Assembly: GCA_018335755.1 (NCBI GenBank)
Contig: JAGXRK010000045.1
Span: forward strand, 310,001 to 374,000
Reading direction: 5' to 3'
Source of the DNA: Ignavibacterium sp.
Lineage (GTDB): Bacteria > Bacteroidota > Ignavibacteria > Ignavibacteriales > Ignavibacteriaceae
DNA: 64,000 nucleotides
The first letter of the stretch is position 1; the number at the start of each line of letters is the position of its first letter. The notes beneath the pieces were generated by a model. It did no database searches and had not been told where the DNA came from. It saw only the letters and a program-made list of their open reading frames with translations. Shown here in pieces: positions 1 to 9,429 of the stretch. Position numbers and translations under genes: made by a program.

Positions 1-670
1 ACTGAATTTCACCGTCGTTTAGAACAATTGCTCTATCAGCTATTATTTCGGCACAAAGTAAATCGTGTGTAACAATTATGGAAGTCATTTTTAAAGATCT
101 TTGCAGCTCAAGTATAAGTAAACTTATTTCTTTAGCAGTAATCGGATCAAGCCCTGTAGTAGGTTCATCGTACAGCATTAATTTTGGTTCTGATATTATA
201 GAACGTGCCAGGCCAATTCTTTTTCTCATGCCGCCGGAAAGTTCTGCCGGCATTTTATCAATAGCATCTTCGAGAGAAACTTTCTTTAAAACAGATCTGA
301 CTTTCTCTTCTCTTTCTGCGGGACTAAAATCAAAATGCCTTATCAAAGGGAATTCAAGATTTTGTCTCACACTCATCGAATCATATAAGGCAGCACTTTG
401 AAATAAAAATCCCAGTTGCTTTCTTACTTCATTTAATTTTTTAGTGCTGAGACTTATTACATCTACGTCATCAATTTTAATATTACCGGAATCCGGTTCC
501 AGCAATCTTACAATGCATTTGATAAGAACGCTTTTTCCGGTACCGCTTCTGCCGAACACAACAAAATTTTCGCTATTAATAACATCAAGAGATATATCTT
601 CCAGCACAACCAGATCGCCAAACTGCTTATGAAGATTCTTTATTTCAACCATTTTTATATTGTCGGCCAT
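1..670 (-). CDS. mlaF: MlaF-like ABC transporter ATP-binding protein (3' end outside window)
   Basis: This is the ATPase of an Mla-type phospholipid transporter of the inner membrane; the gene runs off the left edge after 223 codons. Visible motifs are the Walker A GRSGTGKS (residues 40-47), Q-loop Q91, signature LSGGM (144-148), Walker B LMLYDEP (164-170) and switch H202. The signature SGGM-RKR is typical of MlaF/TtgA2-type ATPases. The ATG at 670 overlaps the end of the mlaE-like gene by 16 bp; a second ATG at 652 lies just past the mlaE stop and is an equally possible start, as neither has a clear ribosome binding site. The mlaD-type gene expected next would lie left of position 1. Confidence 0.88.
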   Translation of the reverse strand, partial: MADNIKMVEIKNLHKQFGDLVVLEDISLDVINSENFVVFGRSGTGKSVLIKCIVRLLEPDSGNIKIDDVDVISLSTKKLNEVRKQLGFLFQSAALYDSMSVRQNLEFPLIRHFDFSPAEREEKVRSVLKKVSLEDAIDKMPAELSGGMRKRIGLARSIISEPKLMLYDEPTTGLDPITAKEISLLILELQRSLKMTSIIVTHDLLCAEIIADRAIVLNDGEIQ

Positions 671-1461
671 AACCATAAAGTAACTTTAACAAGTATCATG
701 TCAAAAATTAAAATCAGCAGCGATGAAACAACAACCGCAGTGGTTGATGCCCTTCCAACGCCTTCTGTTCCGTTTGTTGCTGTAAATCCTTTATATGAAC
801 CGACAACACCAACTATAAACCCGAACACAAAAGTTTTTGCAACGCCGGGTATGGCATCGCCAAATTGAACAGAAGTAATAACAGCACCGGTGTAATAAGC
901 CCAGGTCATATTTTGTACAAGAACTACCGCAATATAAGAACCTATCAAAGCTATAAAGATTACATATACAGTAAGAATAGGGAGAATAAATGTGCAGGCA
1001 AATATTCTTGTTACTACTAAAAATCTGAACGGATCAACAGCTGAAACTTCCATTGCATCAATCTGTTCTGAAACACGCATTGATCCGAGTTCGGCACCAA
1101 TACCGGAACCAACTCTGCCTGCAAAAATTAATGCAGTCAGAATAGGGCCGATTTCCCTGACGATAGAAATACCTACAGAACCAGGCAAAAATGCTTCCGC
1201 ACCAAACCTCGCTAAAACCGGTTGAGTCTGCATTGCAAGTACCAAACCAATTATGAACCCGGTTAAGCTTACAATAGGCAAGGTTTTCAGACCAAGCTCT
1301 ATCATATGTTTCCGTACTTCAACTACTTCATACGGCGGGATGAAAAGTTCTTTAAAAAAAGATATTGAGAACTGAGTGAGTCCCCCAACCATAATGAAAA
1401 ACTCATTCATTCTAAAATAGAAATTAACTAATCTTGAGTTTGTTGAATTTTTAGAATTCAC
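655..1461 (-). CDS. mlaE: MlaE-family ABC transporter permease
   Basis: Integral membrane permease of the Mla/Ttg2 lipid transport system. The 268-residue length fits the family, as do the segments GFIIGLVLAMQTQPVLARFGA and REIGPILTALIFAGRVGSGI, the family core that contacts the ATPase, followed by several hydrophobic helices. It overlaps the downstream ATPase gene, which indicates translational coupling. The first start is GTG at 1461; an ATG at 1410 (MNEFFIMVGG) is an alternative that removes a polar N-terminal extension. Role in outer-membrane lipid asymmetry is inferred from the family; the substrate is not visible in the sequence. Confidence 0.88.
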   Translation of the reverse strand: MNSKNSTNSRLVNFYFRMNEFFIMVGGLTQFSISFFKELFIPPYEVVEVRKHMIELGLKTLPIVSLTGFIIGLVLAMQTQPVLARFGAEAFLPGSVGISIVREIGPILTALIFAGRVGSGIGAELGSMRVSEQIDAMEVSAVDPFRFLVVTRIFACTFILPILTVYVIFIALIGSYIAVVLVQNMTWAYYTGAVITSVQFGDAIPGVAKTFVFGFIVGVVGSYKGFTATNGTEGVGRASTTAVVVSSLLILIFDMILVKVTLWLWPTI

Positions 1462-1705
1462 GATTTGAATTTTTGCTTGTTAATTAATAGTAAAAATAAA
1501 GAAATTTGAATGATGATAAAAGTTAGATCGATCACACGGAACAAAGTCGTTCAAGTTCAGCATCAAGTTCAAGTCTTTTTATCAAAGATTTTTAAAGTTG
1601 TGGATTAAATATACTGCTGAAATTAAATCGAAGTTTTTACCGAGATCAGGATTATGAGCATATTTATTAAGTTTTCCCGATTAATAATCATTTGACTTTT
1701 GAATT

Positions 1706-2077
1706 TTAATCAAAAGCGTTTTTGAAATGGGTAATTTGCGGTTTGGTTTCACGATTCCAGATGATTGCGATAACATCAAAACGGCATTCAATTTCCTTAA
1801 TATCTTTTTCATAAACATATGCATCAGCAATTTTCTTAAGCTGCTTTATTTTGCTTTTGGTGATAGCGTATTCCGGTTCTCCATATTCAAGGTTTTTCCG
1901 GGTTTTAACCTCAACAAAAACAAGGTGGTTATTGGATCTATCTTTAACAATTATATCTATTTCACCATGACCGTATCTGTAATTTCTGGTTATCATCTCA
2001 AAGCCATTATTAACAAGATATTCTGCAGCAATATCCTCGCCTTCTTGTCCGATTGTTTTTTTATTCGTTTGTTCCAT
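1706..2077 (-). CDS. yraN: YraN family (UPF0102) endonuclease-like protein
   Basis: Small 123-residue protein of the YraN/UPF0102 family, which has a restriction-endonuclease-like fold of uncertain cellular role, often linked to DNA processing or recombination. The PD-(D/E)xK-type residues are visible: GEID with D41 and FVEVKTR with E56 and K58. The N-terminal GEDIAAEYL helix is the other family signature. It lies 81 bp after rnhB, a neighbour pair seen in many bacteria, and probably shares its transcript. Full length for the family. Confidence 0.87.
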   Translation of the reverse strand: MEQTNKKTIGQEGEDIAAEYLVNNGFEMITRNYRYGHGEIDIIVKDRSNNHLVFVEVKTRKNLEYGEPEYAITKSKIKQLKKIADAYVYEKDIKEIECRFDVIAIIWNRETKPQITHFKNAFD

Positions 2078-2158
2078 AAAAAATATTTCTTTTCGCTCCG
2101 ATTGAGCAATCCGTCTAATTAAAATTTACTGCTAATTGTCATCAATATAGTCTTCTTT

Positions 2159-2791
2159 TTATCCCCACTCGTTATAGAAATATTTAACAAGACTTTCCCT
2201 TTCATAAAATTTCTTTAAGAATGTTTTTCTGTGAAGTGGAGTTACCCCAAATAATTTAATAGCTTGAAGGTGCTTTTTAGTCGGATAACCTTTATTCCTC
2301 TTCCAATTGTAGTCAGGATAATAAACATCCAACCTTTTCATTATCCTATCACGTACTACCTTTGCTATTATCGAAGCTGCAGCTATACTGAATGATTTTG
2401 AATCTCCCTTTACTACAGGTACTACAGGAACAGATTGATTAAATGCTTTGTTTCCATCAACAAGTATCAGGTCGGGAGAAAATTTCAACCTTTCAACGGC
2501 AGTTTTCATTGCAAGCAAAGATGCGTTGAGAATATTTAGTTTATCTATCATTCCATGAGATATACTTGCAACAGAGCAAGCAACAGCATTTTGTAAAATA
2601 AGAGGAAATAATTTTTCCCGCTGTTTTTCACTAAGCTTTTTTGAATCATCAATTTCTTCACAATAATAATCATTCGGGAATATCACCGTAGCGGCTACTA
2701 CAGGTCCAGCAAGCGGACCTCTGCCTGCCTCATCACATCCTGCAATAAACCTGACATCATCAGATAAATATTTAAGATCAAACTCTTTCAT
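2159..2791 (-). CDS. rnhB: Ribonuclease HII
   Basis: Removes ribonucleotides from RNA-DNA hybrids and single misincorporated ribonucleotides in DNA. The 210-residue protein shows the type II signature DEAGRG (residues 20-25, catalytic D20 and E21), the third acidic residue in LVDG (D112) and the SIIAKVVRD block (140-148) with D148. The start overlaps the stop of the upstream UbiA-type gene by 4 bp (ATGA), so the two are translationally coupled. Standard housekeeping gene; nothing is missing. Confidence 0.95.
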   Translation of the reverse strand: MKEFDLKYLSDDVRFIAGCDEAGRGPLAGPVVAATVIFPNDYYCEEIDDSKKLSEKQREKLFPLILQNAVACSVASISHGMIDKLNILNASLLAMKTAVERLKFSPDLILVDGNKAFNQSVPVVPVVKGDSKSFSIAAASIIAKVVRDRIMKRLDVYYPDYNWKRNKGYPTKKHLQAIKLFGVTPLHRKTFLKKFYERESLVKYFYNEWG

Positions 2792-3615
2792 TTACCGAGA
2801 TAGATTGCAATTAAGCCGAAAACCATATTCAATTTAAGAAGAATGCTCATCCTTGAAAGATTCTTCTCCGATTTGTTGGAATTTATTGATTTAAGAAAAT
2901 AAACAAGTAATGGATTCACAACGCCCATTACAAAAACAAAGTACTCAATTTTATAGTAACTAAAAATAAAAGGATGAAATGTAAGAAGTATAAGTATTAG
3001 TGTAAGAGCAATAATAATAATTTGTGCTTTATCACTTCCGTACTTTGCAGGGAAAGTAACAACTCCTGCTGTAAGGTCTCCTTTTATATCCTGCATATCC
3101 TTTAATATCTCACGGATAAAATTTATCAGAAAAGCAAAAAGAGCAGGAATAACAGCCGCTGCTGCATTCCCGGCAACAAGTCCTCCATAAATAAAAACCA
3201 TTCCGGTCAACCAGGCAATTATATAATTGCTGAACAAAATTATCTTTTTAAGAGAGTATGAATAGAGCAGTAAAAGAATTATTGATAATAAAACGATTCC
3301 AAATGCTATAGTACTGATAAAGTATGAAATAATTAATGAAGCCAGGTTAAGAAAAAAATAAAAAATTAGTGCGTTTTTCTTTGAAATTTTTCCATTAATC
3401 AAGGGTCTATCGGGGTGAGCGATTTTGTCTATCTCAACATCAAAATAATCATTGATAACATTACCTGCGGCTGCAACAAGTGCTGCTGAAAGTGCTGCAT
3501 ACAATACTGTATTAAAAGGAAGATATTCTCCGACAGAAATAAAAGCAGCAACAAAAACACTTATAAAAGTGATAAGACAATTTAGAGGACGTATTAACTT
3601 TAAATAATTAATCAT
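2788..3615 (-). CDS. UbiA-family prenyltransferase
   Basis: Polytopic membrane enzyme that transfers an isoprenyl chain to an acceptor. Both Asp-rich motifs that bind Mg-diphosphate are seen: NDYFDVEID (55-63, ending in the conserved KIAHPDRP) and DMQDIKGD (173-180). Hydrophobic helices fill the rest of the 275 residues. The motif spacing and PDRPL element resemble the geranylgeranylglycerol-phosphate/chlorophyll-synthase branch of UbiA rather than MenA, but the acceptor cannot be decided from sequence. It lies upstream of rnhB with a 4-bp overlap; no quinone genes are nearby. Confidence 0.85.
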   Translation of the reverse strand: MINYLKLIRPLNCLITFISVFVAAFISVGEYLPFNTVLYAALSAALVAAAGNVINDYFDVEIDKIAHPDRPLINGKISKKNALIFYFFLNLASLIISYFISTIAFGIVLLSIILLLLYSYSLKKIILFSNYIIAWLTGMVFIYGGLVAGNAAAAVIPALFAFLINFIREILKDMQDIKGDLTAGVVTFPAKYGSDKAQIIIIALTLILILLTFHPFIFSYYKIEYFVFVMGVVNPLLVYFLKSINSNKSEKNLSRMSILLKLNMVFGLIAIYLGK

Positions 3616-3688
3616 TTATTTGAATATGTGGCCAATAATGCTGCTGCAAAATAAGTGAAGAAAGCAATAAGTAAAAGATTAAGTAAAT

Positions 3689-3898
3689 CTATTTATCAAA
3701 CTCATACTTCTTGTGGGCTCCATCGCAAAAAGGCTTTTTAGTTGACTGTCCGCATCTGCAAAGAAAAATCTTTCCTTCTTTCACAATTTCTCTTCCATCG
3801 CTGTCAACAATTACACAAGGTCCTTCAATCATATAAGGTCCGCCTTTATAAAAATTTACCTTGCTTACAGGATTTTCCGGGGAAGCTGAATTTTGCAT
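3689..3898 (-). CDS. CDGSH iron-sulfur domain protein
   Basis: A 69-residue protein with one CDGSH-type [2Fe-2S] site: C47-R-C49 followed by PFCDGAH with C58 and H62, the 3Cys-1His ligand set of mitoNEET-like proteins. There is no membrane anchor, so it is probably cytosolic. The function of stand-alone bacterial CDGSH proteins is poorly defined; redox sensing or Fe-S handling is the usual suggestion. The ATG is preceded by a good site (GGAGAAATAAT). It stands as a single gene between the UbiA and Omp85 genes. Confidence 0.9.
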   Translation of the reverse strand: MQNSASPENPVSKVNFYKGGPYMIEGPCVIVDSDGREIVKEGKIFLCRCGQSTKKPFCDGAHKKYEFDK

Positions 3899-3963
3899 TA
3901 TTATTTCTCCTCTGTTTTTTAATGTAGCTGTTTAATTAGTAACTCATTTGAGCTAAGTTGATT

Positions 3964-5730
3964 TTAAAATTCATTTATAATACCGAAGTGGATCTTCCCA
4001 TCGCTGAATGAATCGCCCTGACCCAGGGCAAAACTTACGGCTAGAATTCCAAGTCCTGTTTCAAGACTTAATCCCAGTCCATAACCAATTTTAAATTCTT
4101 CCTGCTTAAGAATCAACCTTTCAGGTTCTTCTTTGCGCAGATAGTAACCAGTATCTAAAAACAAGAAAGCATAAGAACGTTGTGTAAGAAGAGACCTGAA
4201 TTCAAAATTGGACCAAAAAATTCTATTGCCAAGGAATTGCTGCTCTCTGTAACCGCGCAGACTCATAGTGCCCCCAAGTCTGAATAAATCGCTGTTCTCA
4301 AAATCTGATCCTCGTAATTCCATTCCATTCAAACCAAATGCTAAAATCTGACGTTTAAATATTTCAAAATATAAATTAAGACTAACTGTAAAACGTTGAA
4401 GGTCTATGTTTGTCTTTAATGCAGGTGTAATGAAATCGGCAGGACCATTAATTTTTTTTCTGCTCAAAGAGTAAGCTGTATTAAATAATAAGCCGGTTGT
4501 TGGAGAAAACGGATCATCACGGGTATCAATCCTGAAACTGATTCCGCTTGTAAGCACAGAAGAATTAAAAACTGTAAACCTTGGCACTTCCTGTTCAGTT
4601 GGTATAACTGTTTCTGATGATACAAAAACTGAAGCTGAAATATCTTCAGTTGCAAGATATTCTAAGCCGCCTTCTATTTTTCTTTGAACGTAGGTTGTAT
4701 CCTGTCTTCGCTGGTATAAAGAAAGATTTATATTAAAAGGATAACCAAGCAGCCAGGGTTCAAGATATTTTACTTCGAGATCCTGTGAGTTGCGATCGAA
4801 CTGCTGCCATCTGAAAGCTGCGGCTCTGCCGGTGCCAAACAAATTCCGAAGTGATATATTTACTAATCCGGTCAGATATCCTTTTTCATTATCATTTCTG
4901 GGTGGAATGTATCCGATTATACCGTCAAAATTATTTGTCTGTCTTTCTTTAACATCAATTAAAAGAACCCCTTCGTTCTGAGCGTTAAGATAAAAGCCCG
5001 GAACGCTCACGGGTTCAAAAAATCTGAGCCGGTTTAATCTTTTAGGAAATTCTTCTATAAGTTTCTGCGAATATTTTTCTCCACGTTCAATTCTTAATTC
5101 GCGCACAATAACATAATCTTTAGTAGATGTGTTACCCCTTATTTCTATTTTATCGATATTACTTTCAAATCCTTTAACAACTTCAAGATAAACATCAGAA
5201 TAATATTTGTCATCAACACTGTCTTTAAAAATATCAACTGATCTGATTATAACATTTATAAAGGGATAACCGCTGTTTTCAAATTCATTAAGAATGTTGT
5301 TAATCTGAATTTCAAGAGCCTCTTTAATGAATATCTGCTCTTTCACAAAATCTAATGATTTTATAATACTTGTTTCTAACAGAGAATCTGATTTGACAAA
5401 ATAAATTTCGTTTATATAAGTAGGTTCACCTTCATTTATATTAATTAAAATATTTGCTGATGATGTGTCTTCTGATACCTGATAGGTTGTTCCATCAAAA
5501 TCCGGATGATGATAACCAAGCAGTGCAAGATTTAAGGAAATTCTTGAAAGCCCTGTGTCAACTAAGGCAGGGGTAAACTGCAGTCCTTTGCGAAGCCCGC
5601 TCCATCTTAATATTTCTGTGGTAGAAAATACTTTATTGCCGGATATTTCTATTTTATCAGTTACCTGGGAATAACCGACCTGTATTAGAATAACTGTAAT
5701 TATTAAAAAATATTTAATCTGGTGAGTCAT
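3964..5730 (-). CDS. Omp85/BamA-TamA-like outer membrane protein with POTRA repeats
   Basis: Outer-membrane beta-barrel protein of the Omp85 superfamily. A signal peptide (KYFLIITVILIQVGYSQ) is followed by POTRA-type repeats (IEISGNKVFSTTEIL near the start; IEIRGNTSTKDYVIVREL about residue 200) and a C-terminal barrel from about residue 290 to the end, finishing in F. At 588 residues it is shorter than BamA and closer to TamA or a D15-like protein. The ATG at 5730 is preferred over an in-frame TTG three bases earlier; it overlaps the end of the sugar kinase gene by 17 bp. Specific clients are unknown. Confidence 0.87.
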   Translation of the reverse strand: MTHQIKYFLIITVILIQVGYSQVTDKIEISGNKVFSTTEILRWSGLRKGLQFTPALVDTGLSRISLNLALLGYHHPDFDGTTYQVSEDTSSANILININEGEPTYINEIYFVKSDSLLETSIIKSLDFVKEQIFIKEALEIQINNILNEFENSGYPFINVIIRSVDIFKDSVDDKYYSDVYLEVVKGFESNIDKIEIRGNTSTKDYVIVRELRIERGEKYSQKLIEEFPKRLNRLRFFEPVSVPGFYLNAQNEGVLLIDVKERQTNNFDGIIGYIPPRNDNEKGYLTGLVNISLRNLFGTGRAAAFRWQQFDRNSQDLEVKYLEPWLLGYPFNINLSLYQRRQDTTYVQRKIEGGLEYLATEDISASVFVSSETVIPTEQEVPRFTVFNSSVLTSGISFRIDTRDDPFSPTTGLLFNTAYSLSRKKINGPADFITPALKTNIDLQRFTVSLNLYFEIFKRQILAFGLNGMELRGSDFENSDLFRLGGTMSLRGYREQQFLGNRIFWSNFEFRSLLTQRSYAFLFLDTGYYLRKEEPERLILKQEEFKIGYGLGLSLETGLGILAVSFALGQGDSFSDGKIHFGIINEF

Positions 5731-6676
5731 CAATGGTTTTTATTTTTTTACCAACATTCTCAAGTATAACAGATTCACATAATGCACGTGCTTCATCGGA
5801 ATTTACATTACTAACATTGAATGAAGCAGCATTAATAGCTCCGAGAGCAGCGGCAAACCTGAGTGAATCTTCGAATACAAGATTATTATGCCAGCCATAT
5901 ATAATACCAGCCACAAAACTATCACCACTTCCTGTTGAATCAATTGTTTTTACTTGAGGCGGGTGCACTTTATAATAATAATCAAAATTTGCTGCAAAGA
6001 ATGGGCTCTCTCCATCAGTAAGATATTGTCTTTTAATTCCTTTAGAATAAATTGACTGCAAATGAGAAATAATCTGACTTTGCTCTGTGAGCTTTAATCC
6101 TAAAGACATTTTTATTTCATCAAAGTTGTTATGGATAATCGTTGGTAAAGCATTTATTGATTCGGCTAAGGGTGAACCGTATGTATCACACACAGATATT
6201 TTATCATATTTATTAGCTATTTCAATGCAGGCGGGTATTATTTTTTCGGCACCTTTGGGTGAGCTTCCGGAGAATACAACTATCTCACAATTTTTTATCA
6301 TTTTATCAATTTTATTTACAAACTCATCACATTCTTTTTCGGTTATAACCGGATCATTAGAAAAAAAAGAAGTGATTCGTGCAGCTTCCTGCTCAACAAT
6401 AATAGAAGCAAATCTTGTTTCGGATTCGGTTTGTACAGATGAAAACTCAAATCCTTCCCTGCGTAGAACCTTCCTGTAAAGTTTTCCGTCATTTCCGCCG
6501 CTGAAAATCAAATTGTAGGAAGAAAACCCGAGATGTTTTAATTGTCTGCTAACATTAATACCTTTGCCGCCGGGTTTTAATTCAAATGAAGGATTACGAT
6601 TTACGCTGCCGTAACGGACATTGTTATAAGTTGATCTTCGTTCAAGAAGAGGATTGAGGGTTATGATAAGTATCAT
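5714..6676 (-). CDS. PfkB-family sugar kinase (1-phosphofructokinase/tagatose-6-phosphate kinase type)
   Basis: Ribokinase-fold kinase of 320 residues. The N-terminus (MILIITLNPLLERR...KPGGKGINVSRQL) has the layout of FruK, LacC and PfkB enzymes that phosphorylate sugar phosphates, and the C-terminal DSTGSGDSF holds the catalytic base D252 and anion hole. The usual TPNP at the N-terminus reads TLNP here. No PTS or aldolase gene is nearby, so whether it acts on fructose-1-phosphate, fructose-6-phosphate or tagatose-6-phosphate cannot be told. It overlaps the following Omp85-type gene, suggesting cotranscription rather than a shared pathway. Confidence 0.83.
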   Translation of the reverse strand: MILIITLNPLLERRSTYNNVRYGSVNRNPSFELKPGGKGINVSRQLKHLGFSSYNLIFSGGNDGKLYRKVLRREGFEFSSVQTESETRFASIIVEQEAARITSFFSNDPVITEKECDEFVNKIDKMIKNCEIVVFSGSSPKGAEKIIPACIEIANKYDKISVCDTYGSPLAESINALPTIIHNNFDEIKMSLGLKLTEQSQIISHLQSIYSKGIKRQYLTDGESPFFAANFDYYYKVHPPQVKTIDSTGSGDSFVAGIIYGWHNNLVFEDSLRFAAALGAINAASFNVSNVNSDEARALCESVILENVGKKIKTIDDSPD

Positions 6677-6807
6677 AAACTAGCTTAATTAAAATTTCAA
6701 ACAGAAGTTTTTGTAAATACAGATGCCTTACTTCAGTATCAAACGATTTTAAAAGATTCAGATGAAGTAATATGGAAATCATTATTCCCTTTGTGTTTTT
6801 CTTTTTG

Positions 6808-8094
6808 CTAAGGTCTATACCTGAACAAATCTCCAGTCAGTGGTGTTGTTAAACGATAATCACCAAAGCCTGTTTCGTCAACAAATACAAATCTTCTGTT
6901 AATTGTATAATATTCCCATACTTCATAAGGTTTGGAGTAATACTCAAAAGGATGCCTGTCAATATTATTCGGCGGTCCTAAAATAATAAACACCATTCCC
7001 CTATCGGATTTCCATCCTTCTCTGTAGCTTGAAAAGTTATCATTTGCAAACTTCACTCGTCTGAAATATTCTGTGAACATTTCATTTTCATCATTGTTCG
7101 GCGATGGATCTTTTGCTTTCCAAAACTCAAGAAATCTTTTGAGTTTTACATCTGCTGATTCAGCTTTTTGTATGTAGCTTAACTCATCGGGACTCGCAAT
7201 ATAGACCATCTGGTCAACGGCTTTATCAATATCAACTATGTTAGACGGTAACCCAAGCCACCGCGAGAAGAATTGCTTATCATATGAACTGATCTTTAGT
7301 CCGTCGGAATCCATTACGGTAACATTTAAAGTATATGAGCCAAGATCTATAGTTACATTACTAAGCGCACCGGTAATCTGATTCTTACCAGGTTCAATTA
7401 TGTGTTCATCTTTTTGAAAGAAAACTGTTTTTTTACCAGGGTCAAGAATAGTGTATTCAATGGAAACGTTCTGTTCAGTTGAGTCTGATGAATAAATTTC
7501 CATATAACCCTGAATTGTGCTGTCGGTTCCAATAATATTCCGGGAAATATTAGGAATTAGCTGATCCACACCATCTATTGATCTTTTGCCTGAAATTAAC
7601 ATTAGATCGCTAACACTTATATCTTTATCTAAATCGCGCACATTAAATATGTTTCCTGAAGTGAACTCCCGTCTTGAATCCCTGTCTTCAACCATTGTAC
7701 GGATAAAATAATAACCGGGGGTTAAATCAAAATTACGCATTGATAAATTATAATTCTCTTTTGCAGTAGTTTGACTGAAATCCATTACATTGATGGTTTC
7801 ATTCCAGGACTTTTCAACTATTAACCTGGATTGACTGGAATCATAAACAGAGGCGGTAACACCATATTTGGCGGTAAATCCTTGAGGAGATTTTAAGAAT
7901 TGAACACTTCTGTAAGGAATTTGAATGTATATATCAACTCTTGTCATTCCTTTCTTGTTTGACTGATAATTAAGAAAGTCCTGGTAATAAACAGGTTCAG
8001 CAGTAAGAATTGAATTTTGTTCATAGTTTTCTACCTGAGCATAACAAATAGTAGAAAATATTATAGTTATTATAAAAGCAAATATAGTTTTCAT
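6808..8094 (-). CDS. GWxTD domain-containing protein
   Basis: Secreted 428-residue protein with a signal peptide (IFAFIITIIFSTICYAQ) and a C-terminal GWxTD domain (about residues 360-428): GWKSDRGMVFIILGPPNNI, then YEVWEYY. The canonical T of GWxTD is S here. The domain is common in Bacteroidota, Acidobacteria and relatives, usually in periplasmic or outer-membrane proteins of unknown function. The middle part is beta-rich. It follows rimO by 13 bp and is probably its last cotranscribed neighbour. Confidence 0.85.
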   Translation of the reverse strand: MKTIFAFIITIIFSTICYAQVENYEQNSILTAEPVYYQDFLNYQSNKKGMTRVDIYIQIPYRSVQFLKSPQGFTAKYGVTASVYDSSQSRLIVEKSWNETINVMDFSQTTAKENYNLSMRNFDLTPGYYFIRTMVEDRDSRREFTSGNIFNVRDLDKDISVSDLMLISGKRSIDGVDQLIPNISRNIIGTDSTIQGYMEIYSSDSTEQNVSIEYTILDPGKKTVFFQKDEHIIEPGKNQITGALSNVTIDLGSYTLNVTVMDSDGLKISSYDKQFFSRWLGLPSNIVDIDKAVDQMVYIASPDELSYIQKAESADVKLKRFLEFWKAKDPSPNNDENEMFTEYFRRVKFANDNFSSYREGWKSDRGMVFIILGPPNNIDRHPFEYYSKPYEVWEYYTINRRFVFVDETGFGDYRLTTPLTGDLFRYRP

Positions 8095-8107
8095 AATTTC
8101 TCCGTTT

Positions 8108-9403
8108 CTAATTATTTAACTCACCAAAAATGTCATATTCATCATAATCTGTAATCTTAACATCGTAAAAATTTCCCGGCTGTAATTTAATTCCTTTTTT
8201 ATTTATAAGCACCTCACCATCAACTTCGGGAGCGTCTCTATATGATCGTCCAATATAGAAATCTCCTTCCACAGCTTCAACTAATACTTTGAGTACCTTT
8301 CCAACCATAAATGAATTTTTCTCCAATGAAATATCCTTCTGGAGTTCCATTAATACATCTTTTCTTCTCTGCTTTTCTTCAGCAGGAACCGGATCACCTA
8401 AAATGAAACTTGACGTGTTTTCCTCAATAGAAAAAGTAAATGTTCCAACTCTGTCAAACTTAACTTCTTTTACAAAATCGCAAAGCATCTCAAAGTCTTT
8501 TTCAGTTTCATTCGGATAACCGACTATAAAAGTTGTTCTTAAAGTAATATCCGGAATTTCATTCCTTAATTTTTCAATAAGCTTCCGGGTTCTTGCGGCT
8601 GTAACACCCCTGCGCATAGATTTCAGAACATCATCTGAAATGTGCTGAAGCGGAATATCAACATAGTGAAGAACTTTTGGGTTATTCTTTATTTCTTTAA
8701 TAACGTCATCCGGGAATTTAGAAGGATAAGCATACATAATTCTTATCCACTCTATGCCTTTAACTTCGCTTAATTTATTCAGCAATTCAGCTAAATTCTG
8801 ACGACCATACAAATCTTTTCCATAATCGGTAGTGTCCTGTGCAATTATCACAAGTTCTCTAGTATTGTTTGAGGCAAGAAATTCTGCCTCCCTGATCAAT
8901 TCGTCCATTGGTATTGATTTATGAAGACCACGCATAAGTGGAATTGCACAAAATGAACACGGATGATCGCATCCTTCTGAAATTTTTAAATATGCTGTAT
9001 GAGACGGTGTTGTTAAAAGTCTTTCTCCGAGAAGTTCATACATAAGATTGCCACCAAGTTCCTTAACAATACCTTCATAATTTTCCGTTCCAAAGTAAAC
9101 ATCAACCTCCGGGATTTCTTTTATCAAATCATCTTTATATCTCTCTGAAAGACATCCTGCAACAATTACTTTTTTAAGCTTTCCTTCATTCTTTAATGCA
9201 ACAGAATTAAGAATTGTGTTAATCGATTCTTCTTTTGCAGCTTCTATAAATCCGCAGGTATTGATGATCACGGTATCTGATTGATTTGGATCAAAAGTCA
9301 GTTTAATTTTATTTAGCTGAAGCTGCCTCATCAGTCTTTCTGAATCTACTGTATTCTTCGAACATCCGAGTGTAATAACCGATACTTTGCCTTTATATGC
9401 CAT
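8108..9403 (-). CDS. rimO: Ribosomal protein S12 methylthiotransferase RimO
   Basis: Radical SAM methylthiotransferase that modifies the conserved aspartate of ribosomal protein S12. The N-terminal UPF0004 domain carries the auxiliary-cluster cysteines C14, C50 and C84; the radical SAM cluster motif CDHPCSFC gives C145, C149 and C152, followed by IPLMRG; a TRAM domain closes the 431 residues. The SEGCDHPCSFCAIP form separates RimO from MiaB, which is also present in this window (20393-21754). Confidence 0.95.
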   Translation of the reverse strand: MAYKGKVSVITLGCSKNTVDSERLMRQLQLNKIKLTFDPNQSDTVIINTCGFIEAAKEESINTILNSVALKNEGKLKKVIVAGCLSERYKDDLIKEIPEVDVYFGTENYEGIVKELGGNLMYELLGERLLTTPSHTAYLKISEGCDHPCSFCAIPLMRGLHKSIPMDELIREAEFLASNNTRELVIIAQDTTDYGKDLYGRQNLAELLNKLSEVKGIEWIRIMYAYPSKFPDDVIKEIKNNPKVLHYVDIPLQHISDDVLKSMRRGVTAARTRKLIEKLRNEIPDITLRTTFIVGYPNETEKDFEMLCDFVKEVKFDRVGTFTFSIEENTSSFILGDPVPAEEKQRRKDVLMELQKDISLEKNSFMVGKVLKVLVEAVEGDFYIGRSYRDAPEVDGEVLINKKGIKLQPGNFYDVKITDYDEYDIFGELNN

Positions 9404-9429
9404 TTAATCCTTATTTGAAAGTGAATGCT

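Noticed and set aside
1540..1600. AAGTTCAGCATCAAGTTCAAG repeat-like run
   Set aside because: It is too short and imperfect to call a repeat family from this window alone; a similar but weaker run is at 20180.
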